Of a stretch of DNA of 64,000 nucleotides, positions 42,900 to 52,486 are shown one piece after another. The stretch is from positions 47,235 to 111,234 of the forward strand of contig CAWAHE010000006.1 in the NCBI GenBank assembly GCA_963781775.1, in the 5' to 3' direction. Numbering within the stretch: the stretch's first letter is position 1; each line of letters starts with the position of its first letter. The DNA comes from CAVSRC01 sp963781775 (lineage in GTDB: Bacteria; Pseudomonadota; Alphaproteobacteria; Rhizobiales; Kaistiaceae). The translations under genes and the position numbers were made by a program. A model generated the notes under the pieces. That model saw nothing but the letters and a program-made list of their open reading frames with translations. It had not been told where the DNA came from and did not search any database.

Positions 42900-43172
42900 C
42901 TGTTGCCGGTCCCCGATCGGTGACCCCGCCCGGGTTTTCAGGCGGGCTGCGAGCGGTTCGCGGCAACGGATGCCGCCGGATTCCGCTCGCTTCAACAACC
43001 AAGACGAACCAGGCGACGGATTCGGACCGGTCGGCCCGCAATATTTCTTCGCGGTGCCGGAACTCCGGCCACGGAGGCCGCTTCTTCGGGAAATGGCGCG
43101 CCGGCATCAAACCGACTAAAAGTGCCGGACTATGCCGGCGTTCGTTGCCGGCCATGAAGCAGGACATACCGC

Positions 43173-45806
43173 ATGAAGACTGAGACAGCCCCCGTTCGCC
43201 TCGCTGACTATCGTCCGCCCGATTTCGCCATCGATACCGTCGATCTGGATTTCCGGCTCGATCCCCATGCGACGCGTGTCACCGCGCGGCTGGCCATGCG
43301 GCGCGCGAACCCGGGCGCCGACATTGTACTCGACGGCGACGACCTGAAGCTCGTGTCCGTGGCGATCGACGGAAACGCGCTGCCGGCAAGCCGCTACACC
43401 GCGACGCCGGAAAGGCTCACGATCCCCAACGCTCCGGACAAACCGTTCACGCTGGAGATCGTCACCGAGGTCGATCCGACCGCCAACACGCGGCTGATGG
43501 GCCTCTATCGCACGAGCGGCAACTGGTGCACGCAATGCGAGGCGGAGGGCTTCCGCCGCATCACCTATTTCCTCGATCGCCCGGACGTGCTTGCCGTCTA
43601 CACCACCCGCATCGAGGCGCCGAAGGACGCAGCGCCGGTTCTGCTGTCCAACGGCAATCTCGCCCAATTTGGCGACATCGCCGGCACCGATCGCCATTTC
43701 GCCGTCTGGCACGACCCATTCCCGAAGCCGGCATATCTGTTCGCGCTCGTCGCCGGCGATCTCGGCGTGCTTTCCGACCGTTTCACCACGATGTCCGGCC
43801 GCGCCGTCGCGCTCAACATCTATTGCGAGCACGGCAAGGAGGCGCGCTGCGCCTGGGCGATGGACTCGCTGAAGCGCTCCATGCGCTGGGACGAGACCGC
43901 CTTCGGCCGCGAATACGATCTCGACGTCTTCAACATCGTCGCGGTGTCCGATTTCAACATGGGCGCGATGGAGAACAAGGGCCTCAACGTCTTCAACGAC
44001 AAGTACGTGATCGCCGATCCGGAGACCGCCACCGATCTCGACTTCGGTCACGTCGAGGGCGTCATCGCCCACGAGTATTTCCACAACTGGACGGGCAACC
44101 GCATCACTTGTCGCGACTGGTTCCAGCTCTGCCTGAAGGAGGGCCTGACCGTGTTCCGCGATCAGGAGTTCACCGCCGACATGCGCTCGCGACCGGTCAA
44201 GCGCATCTCGGATGTGCGCACCTTGCAGGCGCGCCAGTTCCCGGAGGATTCCGGTCCTCTCGCCCATCCGGTCCGGCCGGAGACCTACAGCGAGATCAAC
44301 AACTTTTACACGCCGACCGTCTACGAAAAGGGCGCCGAGGTCGTGCGCATGCTGAAGACGGTTCTGGGCGCCGAGGGCTTCCGCGCCGGCATGGACCTCT
44401 ATTTCGAGCGTCACGACGGCCAGGCGGTGACCATCGAGGATTTCCTCGCCGCTTTCGCCGACGCCACCGGCACCGACCTCGCCCAGTTCAAGCTCTGGTA
44501 CTCGCAGGCGGGTACGCCGGAAGTGGTCGCCAAGGGCACATACGACGAGCGCCAGAAGACCTATTCGCTGACGCTCAGCCAGTCGTGCCCGCCGACCCCC
44601 GGCCAGGCCAACAAGAAACCGCAGCACGTGCCGGTGCGCTTCGGCCTCGTCGGCCAGAACGGCGAGGATCTCGCCTTCGACAGCGCCACCGGTGGTCGGG
44701 TCGATGGCGATGTCATCCAGCTTGTCGAGCCGAGCCAGACGATCGTCTTCCATGGCGTTTCGGCGCGCCCGGTGCCCTCGCTTCTGCGCGGCTTCTCCGC
44801 GCCGGTGCGGCTCAACATCGAGATGACCGAAGCCGATCTCCTCTTCCTGCTGAGGACCGATGCCGACCCGTTCAACCGCTGGCAGGCGGCCCAGACGCTG
44901 GCCATGCGCTCGCTGACCACCGGGGCGACTGAAGCCCGGCGCGGCGAGAACGTCGATTTCGACGTTCAATTGATCGACGCACTTGCCGATGTCGCCGAGA
45001 ACGAGGATCTCGAGGCCGCTTTCCGCGCCCAGGTGCTTCAGTTGCCCGGCGAAGCCGATATTGCCCGCGAGATCGGCCGCGACGTCGATCCGGACGCGAT
45101 CGCCGCAGCGCGCAATCAGGTGCGGGCGCGCATCGCCGACCGCGTCGGCGGGCGCCTCGCGGCGCTGGTCGGACGGCTGGCCACCGGCGCACCCTTCTCG
45201 CCCGATGCCGCCTCTGCCGGTCGCCGGGCGCTGGCCAATGCCGCGCTCGACCTGATGGTCGCCGACGGCAACCCGCAGGCCGTAGCCCTGGTCACCGAGC
45301 GCTTCGCCAAGGCCGACAACATGACCGACCGCTCGGCGGCGCTTGCCATCCTCGCCGGCTCCGCCCTCCCCGAGCGCTTCGACGCACTGGAGGCCTTCCA
45401 CGAACGCTATCGCAACGATCCGCTGGTCCTCGACAAGTGGCTGATGTTCGAAGCGATCGTGCCGGCGCCGGAGACGCTCGACCGGGTGCGCGCCCTCCTC
45501 GGCCACCAATCCTTCTCGATGTCGAACCCGAACCGTATCCGCTCGCTGGTCGGCACCTTCGCAGGCGCCAATCAGACCCAGTTCAACCGCGCCGACGGCG
45601 CCGGCTTCGATTTTCTCGCGGATTTCGTCACGGACCTCGACAGGCGCAACCCGCAGACGGCAGCACGCCTGCTGGTCAGCTTCCGCTCGTGGCGGGCACT
45701 GGAGCCGCATCGCCGGGCGCTTGCCGAAAAGGCGCTGCGCCGTGTGGCCGGGGCCGACGGCCTGTCCTCCGACGTCAGCGACATCGTCACGCGCACGCTG
45801 GCGTGA
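43173..45806 (+). CDS. pepN: Aminopeptidase N (M1 family)
   Basis: 877 residues, full length. Zinc metallopeptidase that removes N-terminal residues from peptides in the cytoplasm. Substrate motif GAMENKG (about residue 264); zinc site H300-E-Y-F-H304 in AHEYFHNWTGNR and E323 in LKEGLTVFRDQEF. The C-terminal half is the helical domain typical of the gram-negative PepN type. A large open frame on the opposite strand (43116-45710) is an artefact of codon bias. pepN next to the PAS kinase and glnE is a usual arrangement in rhizobia. Confidence 0.96.
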   Translation: MKTETAPVRLADYRPPDFAIDTVDLDFRLDPHATRVTARLAMRRANPGADIVLDGDDLKLVSVAIDGNALPASRYTATPERLTIPNAPDKPFTLEIVTEVDPTANTRLMGLYRTSGNWCTQCEAEGFRRITYFLDRPDVLAVYTTRIEAPKDAAPVLLSNGNLAQFGDIAGTDRHFAVWHDPFPKPAYLFALVAGDLGVLSDRFTTMSGRAVALNIYCEHGKEARCAWAMDSLKRSMRWDETAFGREYDLDVFNIVAVSDFNMGAMENKGLNVFNDKYVIADPETATDLDFGHVEGVIAHEYFHNWTGNRITCRDWFQLCLKEGLTVFRDQEFTADMRSRPVKRISDVRTLQARQFPEDSGPLAHPVRPETYSEINNFYTPTVYEKGAEVVRMLKTVLGAEGFRAGMDLYFERHDGQAVTIEDFLAAFADATGTDLAQFKLWYSQAGTPEVVAKGTYDERQKTYSLTLSQSCPPTPGQANKKPQHVPVRFGLVGQNGEDLAFDSATGGRVDGDVIQLVEPSQTIVFHGVSARPVPSLLRGFSAPVRLNIEMTEADLLFLLRTDADPFNRWQAAQTLAMRSLTTGATEARRGENVDFDVQLIDALADVAENEDLEAAFRAQVLQLPGEADIAREIGRDVDPDAIAAARNQVRARIADRVGGRLAALVGRLATGAPFSPDAASAGRRALANAALDLMVADGNPQAVALVTERFAKADNMTDRSAALAILAGSALPERFDALEAFHERYRNDPLVLDKWLMFEAIVPAPETLDRVRALLGHQSFSMSNPNRIRSLVGTFAGANQTQFNRADGAGFDFLADFVTDLDRRNPQTAARLLVSFRSWRALEPHRRALAEKALRRVAGADGLSSDVSDIVTRTLA

Positions 45807-45815
45807 GCGGCTCTG

Positions 45816-46265
45816 CTACCTGACGAAGGTATTGCCGACCCGCACCGACCGCCGAAAATACGGAATCCAGATAGCGCAGGCAGCAATCAGCAAGGCGACC
45901 GTACTGAGGGCGTCAACGTCGAGCATTGTTGCGTCGAAAAGGATCGCTCCTGCCCAGCGCCACACGACAAAGAAGAGCAACTGCCCCACCAAAAGGGCGA
46001 TGTACAGCTTCGGCGCGTTCTTCTTGCGGGTGAAGAACTGGATCGCTGTCGCCGTCGCCAGGATTGTGAAGCCGATCCAGATAACGATTTCGATCAACTT
46101 CATCGTGTGAAGCAGCGTGCCCGGTTCGAGCAATTCGAATTTCGGGAGGACATCGGCGACATTCATTGCGAATTGAACGGGCGCCACGACGATGCCGATC
46201 GCCGGCAGGATCAGCCAGCCGCCGATGCCCGAAGGTCCGCCTGCACTCGCCACTGCTTCCGCCAT
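45816..46265 (-). CDS. DUF2569-like membrane protein
   Basis: 149 residues from the ATG at 46265; an in-frame TTG at 46289 would add eight. Four hydrophobic segments: the first begins GIGGWLILPAIGIVVAPVQF, which is the DUF2569 hallmark, then IEIVIWIGFTILATATAIQF, LYIALLVGQLLFFVVWRWAG and ALSTVALLIAACAIWIPYF, ending with a basic tail (FRRSVRVGN). It is an inner-membrane protein of unknown function. It converges on pepN with 9 bases between the stops and is divergent from the PAS kinase gene. Confidence 0.82.
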   Translation of the reverse strand: MAEAVASAGGPSGIGGWLILPAIGIVVAPVQFAMNVADVLPKFELLEPGTLLHTMKLIEIVIWIGFTILATATAIQFFTRKKNAPKLYIALLVGQLLFFVVWRWAGAILFDATMLDVDALSTVALLIAACAIWIPYFRRSVRVGNTFVR

Positions 46266-46492
46266 TCCTGTTCGCCGCCCCGACAACAACCAGCGAGACG
46301 ATACCCCGCCCGTTTGCGTTGGTCGATTGCGCCGATGGTCGCCCCGATTCCGAGGAGAAACGCGGCGTTCGACCGAACGGGTAAATATTTCGTTTACGCT
46401 CTGGACAAGCCGATTCGCCTCGATTCAAATGCAATTGATTCGGGCGTGGCGTCTCCCTGAATATTTGCGGCGACAATCGAGGGGGCCTGCCA

Positions 46493-48844
46493 ATGGCGCG
46501 GGCGGAAGCGGCTCTGCCGCTTGCGGGGAAGCATTTGTCAAAAGGGACCGCCGGAACCAACCGGCGTCCTGGCATTTCAGGCCATGCGCGACTTCTCGCC
46601 GGCCCCGCTTACAGCAAACTGGTCGCCGCCGAACCGTTCCTGCGCCGGCTCATTCCGATCCTCATAGCCGTCTTCCTGCTGATGGTCGGGTTCGCCCGTT
46701 TCGCCGAACTGTATCAGCTACGCAGTGACCGTGAGGACGACGCGCGCCGCTCGATCAGCATGATCGCGTCCATCCTCTCCGGCGCATTCGCCACCAGCCA
46801 CACCGCTGCCGACCACGCCTCGCGCACCGATACGCTGAACACCCTCGCCAATGCGCTTCCCTCCGGCGCGACCGCCGACGGCCGGCAGATTTACGTCACC
46901 GACGCCGATGGCACCGTCATCGCCAGCGCGCCGCGGGTGATCGGGCAGGAGAACCGGCCGCTGAGCGCCCTCATCGGCGATGCGCAATTGCTGAACACCT
47001 TCGGCGAACGGGCCGGCGTTCTCGAGGTGCCGCTCGATGGCGACGAGACGGCGTTCGCCGCGTTGCACAACCTCGCCGCACCGCTGGGCGCGGTCGTTGT
47101 CGTCGAGCCGATGAACGCCATCTACCGCCCGTGGCGTTCCGACGTGTCGCTCAACGTCACCATCTTCGTCGGCACCAGCGCCATCCTGCTGGTCATCCTC
47201 TACGGCTATTTCTCCCAGACCGCCCGCGCCGGGGAAGCCGACCGCATCTATACGGAGACGCAGGCCCGCTTCGAGACGGCCCTCGCCCGCGGCCGTTGCG
47301 GCCTGTGGGATTGGGACCTGGCCAGCGCGCGCATCTTCTGGTCGCGATCGATGTTCGAGATCATCGGCCTCGAGGCCCGCGACACATTGCTTGGCTTCGG
47401 TGAAGTGGCGCGGCTGATCCATCCCGACGACGGCGACCTGCTGACGCTGGTCGAGTCCCTGTTCGAGGCCGGCAAGTCGACCGTCGATCGCATGTTCCGC
47501 ATTCGCCACGTCGATGGCCGCTGGATCTGGCTGCGCGTGCGCGCCGAACTCCTCGACCGCGACAGCCCGGAGCCGCATCTCATCGGTATCGCCGTCGATG
47601 TTACCGAACAGATGCGTCTGGTCGAACGCTCCAAGACCGCCGACATCCGCCTGCGCGACGCCATTGAGACGATCTCCGAGGCATTCGTGCTGTGGGATGC
47701 GGAAAATCGGCTGGTGATGTGCAATTCCAAGTACCAGCAACTGCACGGCATTCCAGATGCCGCGCTCGTCTCCGGAACGCCCTATGCCGACGTCATCGCC
47801 GCTGGTCGCAAGCCGCTGGTGCGTTCGCAAGTGATCTCCGACGACATCCCCGACGCCGGCGCGCGCAGCTTCGAGCTGCAACTGGAAGACGGTCGCTGGC
47901 TCCAGATCAACGAGCGCCGCACCAAGGACGGCGGCTTCGTTTCGGTCGGCACCGACATCACCCAGCTCAAGCGCCACGAGGGCAAGCTGATCGAGGGCGA
48001 ACGCCGGCTGATGGCGACCATCGCCGACCTCCGCCAGTCGCGCCAGAAGCTCGAGCAACAGGCCCAGCAGATGGTCGAGCTCGCCGAGAAATACGCCGAG
48101 GAAAAGGACCGCGCCGAGGCGGCCAACCGCACGAAGTCAGAATTCCTGGCCAATGTCAGCCACGAGCTGCGCACGCCGCTCAATGCCATCATCGGCTTCT
48201 CTGAGATCATGCAGTCGGGGATGTTCGGCCAACTCGGCTCGTCGAAATACCTCGAATATTGTCAGGACATCCACCAGAGCGGCACCTACCTGCTCGGCGT
48301 CATCAACGACGTGCTCGACATGTCGCGCATCGAGGCGGGGCGCCTCGCGCTTCAGTTCGAGGAACTGGTTCTCGACGATCTGGTCGAGGAGTCGATCCGC
48401 GTCGTCAGCACCCAGGCCGCCGCCCAGGATATCGAAGTCGTGTCGGAGGCCGGCCAGGGCCTGCGCATGCACGGCGACCGCCGGGCGCTGAAGCAGATCA
48501 TGCTCAACCTGCTCTCCAACGCCGTAAAATTCACGCCCGCCGGCGGGCGCATCCGCCTGCGCGCCCGTGCCACCGATCGCGCCATCGTCTTCACCGTCGC
48601 GGATTCCGGCATCGGCATCCCCAAGGACGCCGTCAGCAAGCTCGGCCGGCCCTTCGAACAGGTCAGCAACCAGTTCACCAAGAGCCATCGCGGCTCCGGC
48701 CTCGGGCTCGCGATCACGCGCTCGCTTGCCATCATGCATGGCGGGCGCATGCGCATCCACTCCCGCGTCGGCCACGGCACCATCGTCTCGGTTCGCCTGC
48801 CGGCCGAGCCGCCGCACGAAGAACCGCAGCAGTCGGCCGCTTGA
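46493..48844 (+). CDS. PAS-domain sensor histidine kinase
   Basis: 783 residues. Membrane helices at about 53-70 and 225-243 flank a periplasmic region of 150 residues. Two PAS domains follow: one with GLWDWDLASARIFWSRSM and one PAS_7-like with ISEAFVLWDAENRLVMCNSK. A coiled coil (about 505-545) leads to HisKA with H557 in VSHELRTPLNAIIGFSEIM, and HATPase motifs NLLSNAVKF, DSGIGIP and GSGLGLAIT. The core is of the PleC/PdhS-related kind common in alphaproteobacteria. No receiver domain or adjacent regulator gene. It lies between pepN and glnE. Confidence 0.92.
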   Translation: MARAEAALPLAGKHLSKGTAGTNRRPGISGHARLLAGPAYSKLVAAEPFLRRLIPILIAVFLLMVGFARFAELYQLRSDREDDARRSISMIASILSGAFATSHTAADHASRTDTLNTLANALPSGATADGRQIYVTDADGTVIASAPRVIGQENRPLSALIGDAQLLNTFGERAGVLEVPLDGDETAFAALHNLAAPLGAVVVVEPMNAIYRPWRSDVSLNVTIFVGTSAILLVILYGYFSQTARAGEADRIYTETQARFETALARGRCGLWDWDLASARIFWSRSMFEIIGLEARDTLLGFGEVARLIHPDDGDLLTLVESLFEAGKSTVDRMFRIRHVDGRWIWLRVRAELLDRDSPEPHLIGIAVDVTEQMRLVERSKTADIRLRDAIETISEAFVLWDAENRLVMCNSKYQQLHGIPDAALVSGTPYADVIAAGRKPLVRSQVISDDIPDAGARSFELQLEDGRWLQINERRTKDGGFVSVGTDITQLKRHEGKLIEGERRLMATIADLRQSRQKLEQQAQQMVELAEKYAEEKDRAEAANRTKSEFLANVSHELRTPLNAIIGFSEIMQSGMFGQLGSSKYLEYCQDIHQSGTYLLGVINDVLDMSRIEAGRLALQFEELVLDDLVEESIRVVSTQAAAQDIEVVSEAGQGLRMHGDRRALKQIMLNLLSNAVKFTPAGGRIRLRARATDRAIVFTVADSGIGIPKDAVSKLGRPFEQVSNQFTKSHRGSGLGLAITRSLAIMHGGRMRIHSRVGHGTIVSVRLPAEPPHEEPQQSAA

Positions 48845-48848
48845 CCGG

Positions 48849-49445
48849 CTACTTACCGCCGTTGCCGGTGCTGCCGGCATCGCCGCTTCCGGCGTCGCCG
48901 TTGCTGTCGCCGCCGTCGCCGCTGTCGTCGCCGCCCGAGATCAGCGCGTCGCAGGCGTCCTTGAACTGCTGAAGCGACGTCTTCATGTCCTTCTGCGGCA
49001 GGTCGAGGTCGATGCCGACGCCGTTCACCTTGATGCTCTTCTCGGCGGTGAGCAGCAGATCGTAGTCGGCGCCGTTGACGATGTATTGCCAGACGCCGGC
49101 CATCTCGTCGAAGCGGATATCGGCGACTTCGCCGCCGGAGTCGTCCTGCTTCTCGCCGTCGAGCAGATAGGTGAAGCTTGGCACATCGCCCTTGGCGATG
49201 GATTCGCCGAGCGCCTTGGCGTCGATGTCGGAGACCACGGTTGTCTCGTCGCCGGTCGATGCGCAGCTCATGTAGAATGGATAGTCGGCTTCGCTGTCGC
49301 TAACGGCAGGATCGCCAATGCCGAGGAACGCGGATTCCTCGTCCTGGCTGAACTGCCAGACCGGCGCCGCCGCATGGGCGGGTGCCAGACCCGAAAGAGC
49401 CAACGCCGCGATTGTTGCCTGGCAACCGCGCAAGACACGCCTCAT
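48849..49445 (-). CDS. Secreted protein of unknown function with Gly/Asp/Ser-rich tail
   Basis: 198 residues from the ATG at 49445, which has an excellent ribosome site (GGGAGG, seven bases upstream). A Sec signal (MRRVLRGCQATIAALALSGL, cleavage near AHA) predicts a periplasmic protein. The body (WQFSQDEESAFLGIGDPA, PFYMSCASTGDETTVV) contains one likely disulfide-forming or free cysteine pair (C in MSCAS and DACDAL). The last 28 residues are a low-complexity run of G, D, S and N. The family is not recognised. It is downstream of glnE, on the same strand, 50 bases away. Confidence 0.8.
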   Translation of the reverse strand: MRRVLRGCQATIAALALSGLAPAHAAAPVWQFSQDEESAFLGIGDPAVSDSEADYPFYMSCASTGDETTVVSDIDAKALGESIAKGDVPSFTYLLDGEKQDDSGGEVADIRFDEMAGVWQYIVNGADYDLLLTAEKSIKVNGVGIDLDLPQKDMKTSLQQFKDACDALISGGDDSGDGGDSNGDAGSGDAGSTGNGGK

Positions 49446-49495
49446 CGCGCACCTCCCGAAAGTCCGCCGGACAAGCCCGGCCGGACTCGCCCATT

Positions 49496-52480
49496 CTACT
49501 CCTTTCGCGGTTTGCCGGGCACTGCGCCAATCAGCCGCTCGAAGCATTGGCGCACCGCCTCCTCCGTCGCGCGGACGTGAGCGTCGAGGCTGCTGAAATC
49601 GGGCAATTCGGCGGTCCGCGCCAGCCTCTCCAGCAAGGCGCGCGGCGCAGTTTCCGGGTCGAACGGCGTCGTCAGGCACAGGCGGATCATCTGAGTCAGC
49701 GCCTGATAGAGCCGGAGCGCCGGCAGCAGGATGTCCGCTTCCTTCAACGGCAGGACCCCGACGGAAGCGGCCGCCGCGAGCACCGTCTCGGTTTCGGTCG
49801 AGATCAGTTGCGGGTGCTCATGGGCATGTTGCAGCAGCAGTGCCTGGGCGACGAATTCGATATCGACGAGGCCACCCGGCGCCTGCTTCAGGTCCCAGGC
49901 GCCTTCGCCGCCCTTCGCATCTTCGACCATCGCCCGCATGTCGAGGATATCGGCGAGAATCTTCGCGCGATCCCGCGGGGCGGTCAGGATCTTGCGGATT
50001 TGCGCGGTGGCATTCTTCGCCAGACCCTTATCGCCGGCGATGACGCGTGCGCGCGTCAGCGCCATGCGCTCCCACGTCCAGGCGTCCTTGGCCTGGTAGG
50101 CGGCGAAGCCGTCGATGTGGGTGGCGAGCGGGCCGGCATTGCCCGACGGGCGCAGCCGGAAATCGACCGCGTAGAGCGTGCCTTCCGCGGTCGGCGCCGA
50201 CAGGGCCGCCACGAGCCTCTGCGTCAGCCGGGTGAAATACTGCACGCCCGGCAACGACCGCTCGCCGTTGGAGCCCACGGCCTTGTCGTCGAAATCGTAG
50301 AGCAGGATGAGGTCGATGTCGGAGGTCGCGGTCATCTCGCGCCCGCCGAGCTTGCCCATGCCGATCAGGGCAATCTCGCCGCGCTTCACGCGCCCATATG
50401 CCGCCTCGAATTCGCGCCGGGTGGCGTCGAGCACCGCGGCGATCAGTACATCGGCAAGGTCGCTGTAGGCGTAGCCGGCCTGCCGCACGCTGATCGTGTC
50501 GGCCAGCACCCGTACGCCGATCAGGAACTGTTGCTCCTGGCCGAAGATGCGGGCGCGATCGAGCAGGTCCTCGAATGAACTCGCCTCGGAAAGCGTCGCC
50601 GCCAGCCGCTGGCGCAACAGCTTTTCATCGGGCACGGAACCGAAGAAGGCCGGTTCAAGCAGTGCATCCATGACATGGGCGCGATGGACGATCGTCTCGG
50701 CCAGCCGCGGCGCCGCCGCCAGTACCGTGATCAGAAGCTTGAGCAGGCCGGGATTCGACTGGAGCAGCGAGACGAGTTGCACGCCGGCCGGCATGCGGCC
50801 GAGGAAGCGATCAAAGGCGGCGAAGGCGGCGTCGGCGTTCTCGCCTCCGGCGAGCGCCTCGAGCAGCGCCGGCACGAACTCGGTCAGCCGCTCGCGCGCG
50901 CTTGCCGAGCGGGTCGCCGGATAGCGGCCGAAGTGCCAGCCGCGCACCGCTTTGGCGATCTCCGTCGGGTGGCGATAGCCGAGCGCCGACAGCGTCGCGA
51001 GGGTCTCAGGATCGTCGGTATCGCCAGTGAACGACAGACTGCCGGCTGCCGAGGTCAGCGTCGGCGCCAGCTCGAAGAGCGCCGCGTAGCGGTCGCGCAC
51101 CGTCGTCAGCGTGCCGGAGAGCGCCTTTGCGAAGCTCTTGACGTCGCGGCGGCCGTCCATGCGCGCGATATTGGCCAGCCCTTCGTCGTCCTCAGGCAGT
51201 GTGTGGGTCTGCTCGTCATTGACCATTTGCAGGCAATGTTCGACGGCGCGCAGTTGCCGGTAGGCGGCATCGAGGTCGTCGCGCGTGGCATCGTCGATCC
51301 AGCCGAATTTCGCCAGCGCCGCCAGCATGTCGAGCGTGCGCCTGCCGCGCAGCGCGGGCTGTCGCCCGCCAGCGATGAGTTGCTGGGTCTGCACGAAAAA
51401 CTCGATCTCGCGGATGCCGCCGCGTCCGAGCTTGATGTTGTGGCCGGCGACCGCCACCACCGCATGGCCGCGATGATCGTGGATCTGGCGCTTGATCGAG
51501 TGGATGTCGGCGATGGCGGCGAAGTCGAGATACTTCCGCCAGATGTACGGGGTGAGTTCGGCGAGAAAGGCGTCGCCTGCCTGCCGGTCGCCGGCCACCG
51601 GCCGCGCCTTGATGAGCGCCGCGCGCTCCCAGTTCTGGCCGAGGCTCTCGTAATATTGCAGCGCCGCCTCGGTCGAAATGGCGATGTTGGTCGCACCGGG
51701 ATCGGGGCGGAGGCGCAGATCGGTGCGAAACACGTACCCGTCGGCGGTGCGTTCCTGAAGCATCGACACCAGCCGGCGGGTCATGCGCACGAACAGGACC
51801 TGCGGCTCGATGCCCTCGCCCATCCGCACCAACTCGCGGTCGAAGAGCACGATCAGGTCGATGTCGCTGGAATAGTTGAGCTCGCCCGCGCCGAACTTGC
51901 CCATGCCGAGCACGATCCAGCCGGAGCCCTCGTCCGGTGCCGACGGATCGTGCGGCACGATTTCACCGGCCTCGGCTGCCTCGCGCAGGATGAAGCGCAC
52001 GGCGGAGCCAACCGCGGCATCGGCGAAATCCGTCAGTGCGCGCGTGACGGCGACCACGTCCCAGACGCCGCCGAGGTCGGCGAGCGCGGTCAGCAGCGCC
52101 GCCTCCTGACGCCCGCGGCGGAGCGTTGCCATCAGGTCGGCCTCGCTGCCTTTGCGCCAGGCCCGGCCGACATTGCCGACGAGCCGCCGCATGCGCGCCG
52201 CGGGATCGGCGGCGAGCAAGGCGGCCAGTCGCGCGGGATCGTCGAGGATCAGCGAACGCAGGAAGGGCGAGCAGTCCATCGCGGCCGCCAGAAACGACGC
52301 CGCCTTGGCCCGCGCGAAGGCCTTGCCGATGGTTTTGCTCTGGCCGGCATCCTTCGCGGCGGCGGTCAGTTCGGCCATCCGCGCCTTCGTCCGCGCGGCC
52401 GAAGCCGGGCGAAGCCGCGGCACGATGCGGTCAGCGAGGGTCTTGCCGGAAGCCGTTCGCTTCCCCGGAACTGAAGCCAT
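49496..52480 (-). CDS. glnE: Bifunctional glutamine synthetase adenylyltransferase/deadenylyltransferase
   Basis: 994 residues, full length. It adds AMP to glutamine synthetase and removes it, in response to PII proteins, so controlling ammonia assimilation. The two nucleotidyltransferase domains are both intact: GMGKFGAGELNYSSDIDLIV in the first half (deadenylylase) and GMGKLGGREMTATSDIDLIL in the second (adenylylase), each with the DxD pair, and each followed by its helical regulatory bundle. The start lies 6 bases after the kinase stop, so it is in one operon with the two-component pair. The 599-codon frame on the other strand is spurious. Confidence 0.96.
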   Translation of the reverse strand: MASVPGKRTASGKTLADRIVPRLRPASAARTKARMAELTAAAKDAGQSKTIGKAFARAKAASFLAAAMDCSPFLRSLILDDPARLAALLAADPAARMRRLVGNVGRAWRKGSEADLMATLRRGRQEAALLTALADLGGVWDVVAVTRALTDFADAAVGSAVRFILREAAEAGEIVPHDPSAPDEGSGWIVLGMGKFGAGELNYSSDIDLIVLFDRELVRMGEGIEPQVLFVRMTRRLVSMLQERTADGYVFRTDLRLRPDPGATNIAISTEAALQYYESLGQNWERAALIKARPVAGDRQAGDAFLAELTPYIWRKYLDFAAIADIHSIKRQIHDHRGHAVVAVAGHNIKLGRGGIREIEFFVQTQQLIAGGRQPALRGRRTLDMLAALAKFGWIDDATRDDLDAAYRQLRAVEHCLQMVNDEQTHTLPEDDEGLANIARMDGRRDVKSFAKALSGTLTTVRDRYAALFELAPTLTSAAGSLSFTGDTDDPETLATLSALGYRHPTEIAKAVRGWHFGRYPATRSASARERLTEFVPALLEALAGGENADAAFAAFDRFLGRMPAGVQLVSLLQSNPGLLKLLITVLAAAPRLAETIVHRAHVMDALLEPAFFGSVPDEKLLRQRLAATLSEASSFEDLLDRARIFGQEQQFLIGVRVLADTISVRQAGYAYSDLADVLIAAVLDATRREFEAAYGRVKRGEIALIGMGKLGGREMTATSDIDLILLYDFDDKAVGSNGERSLPGVQYFTRLTQRLVAALSAPTAEGTLYAVDFRLRPSGNAGPLATHIDGFAAYQAKDAWTWERMALTRARVIAGDKGLAKNATAQIRKILTAPRDRAKILADILDMRAMVEDAKGGEGAWDLKQAPGGLVDIEFVAQALLLQHAHEHPQLISTETETVLAAAASVGVLPLKEADILLPALRLYQALTQMIRLCLTTPFDPETAPRALLERLARTAELPDFSSLDAHVRATEEAVRQCFERLIGAVPGKPRKE

Positions 52481-52486
52481 GGGCGG

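Noticed and set aside
43116..45710. 864-codon open frame antisense to pepN
   Set aside because: Its translation has no conserved motif, while the opposite strand encodes a complete PepN. Long antisense frames are expected from the codon bias of GC-rich genes.
50675..52474. 599-codon open frame antisense to glnE
   Set aside because: Fully inside glnE, arginine-, glutamine- and histidine-rich without family features; a codon-bias shadow.
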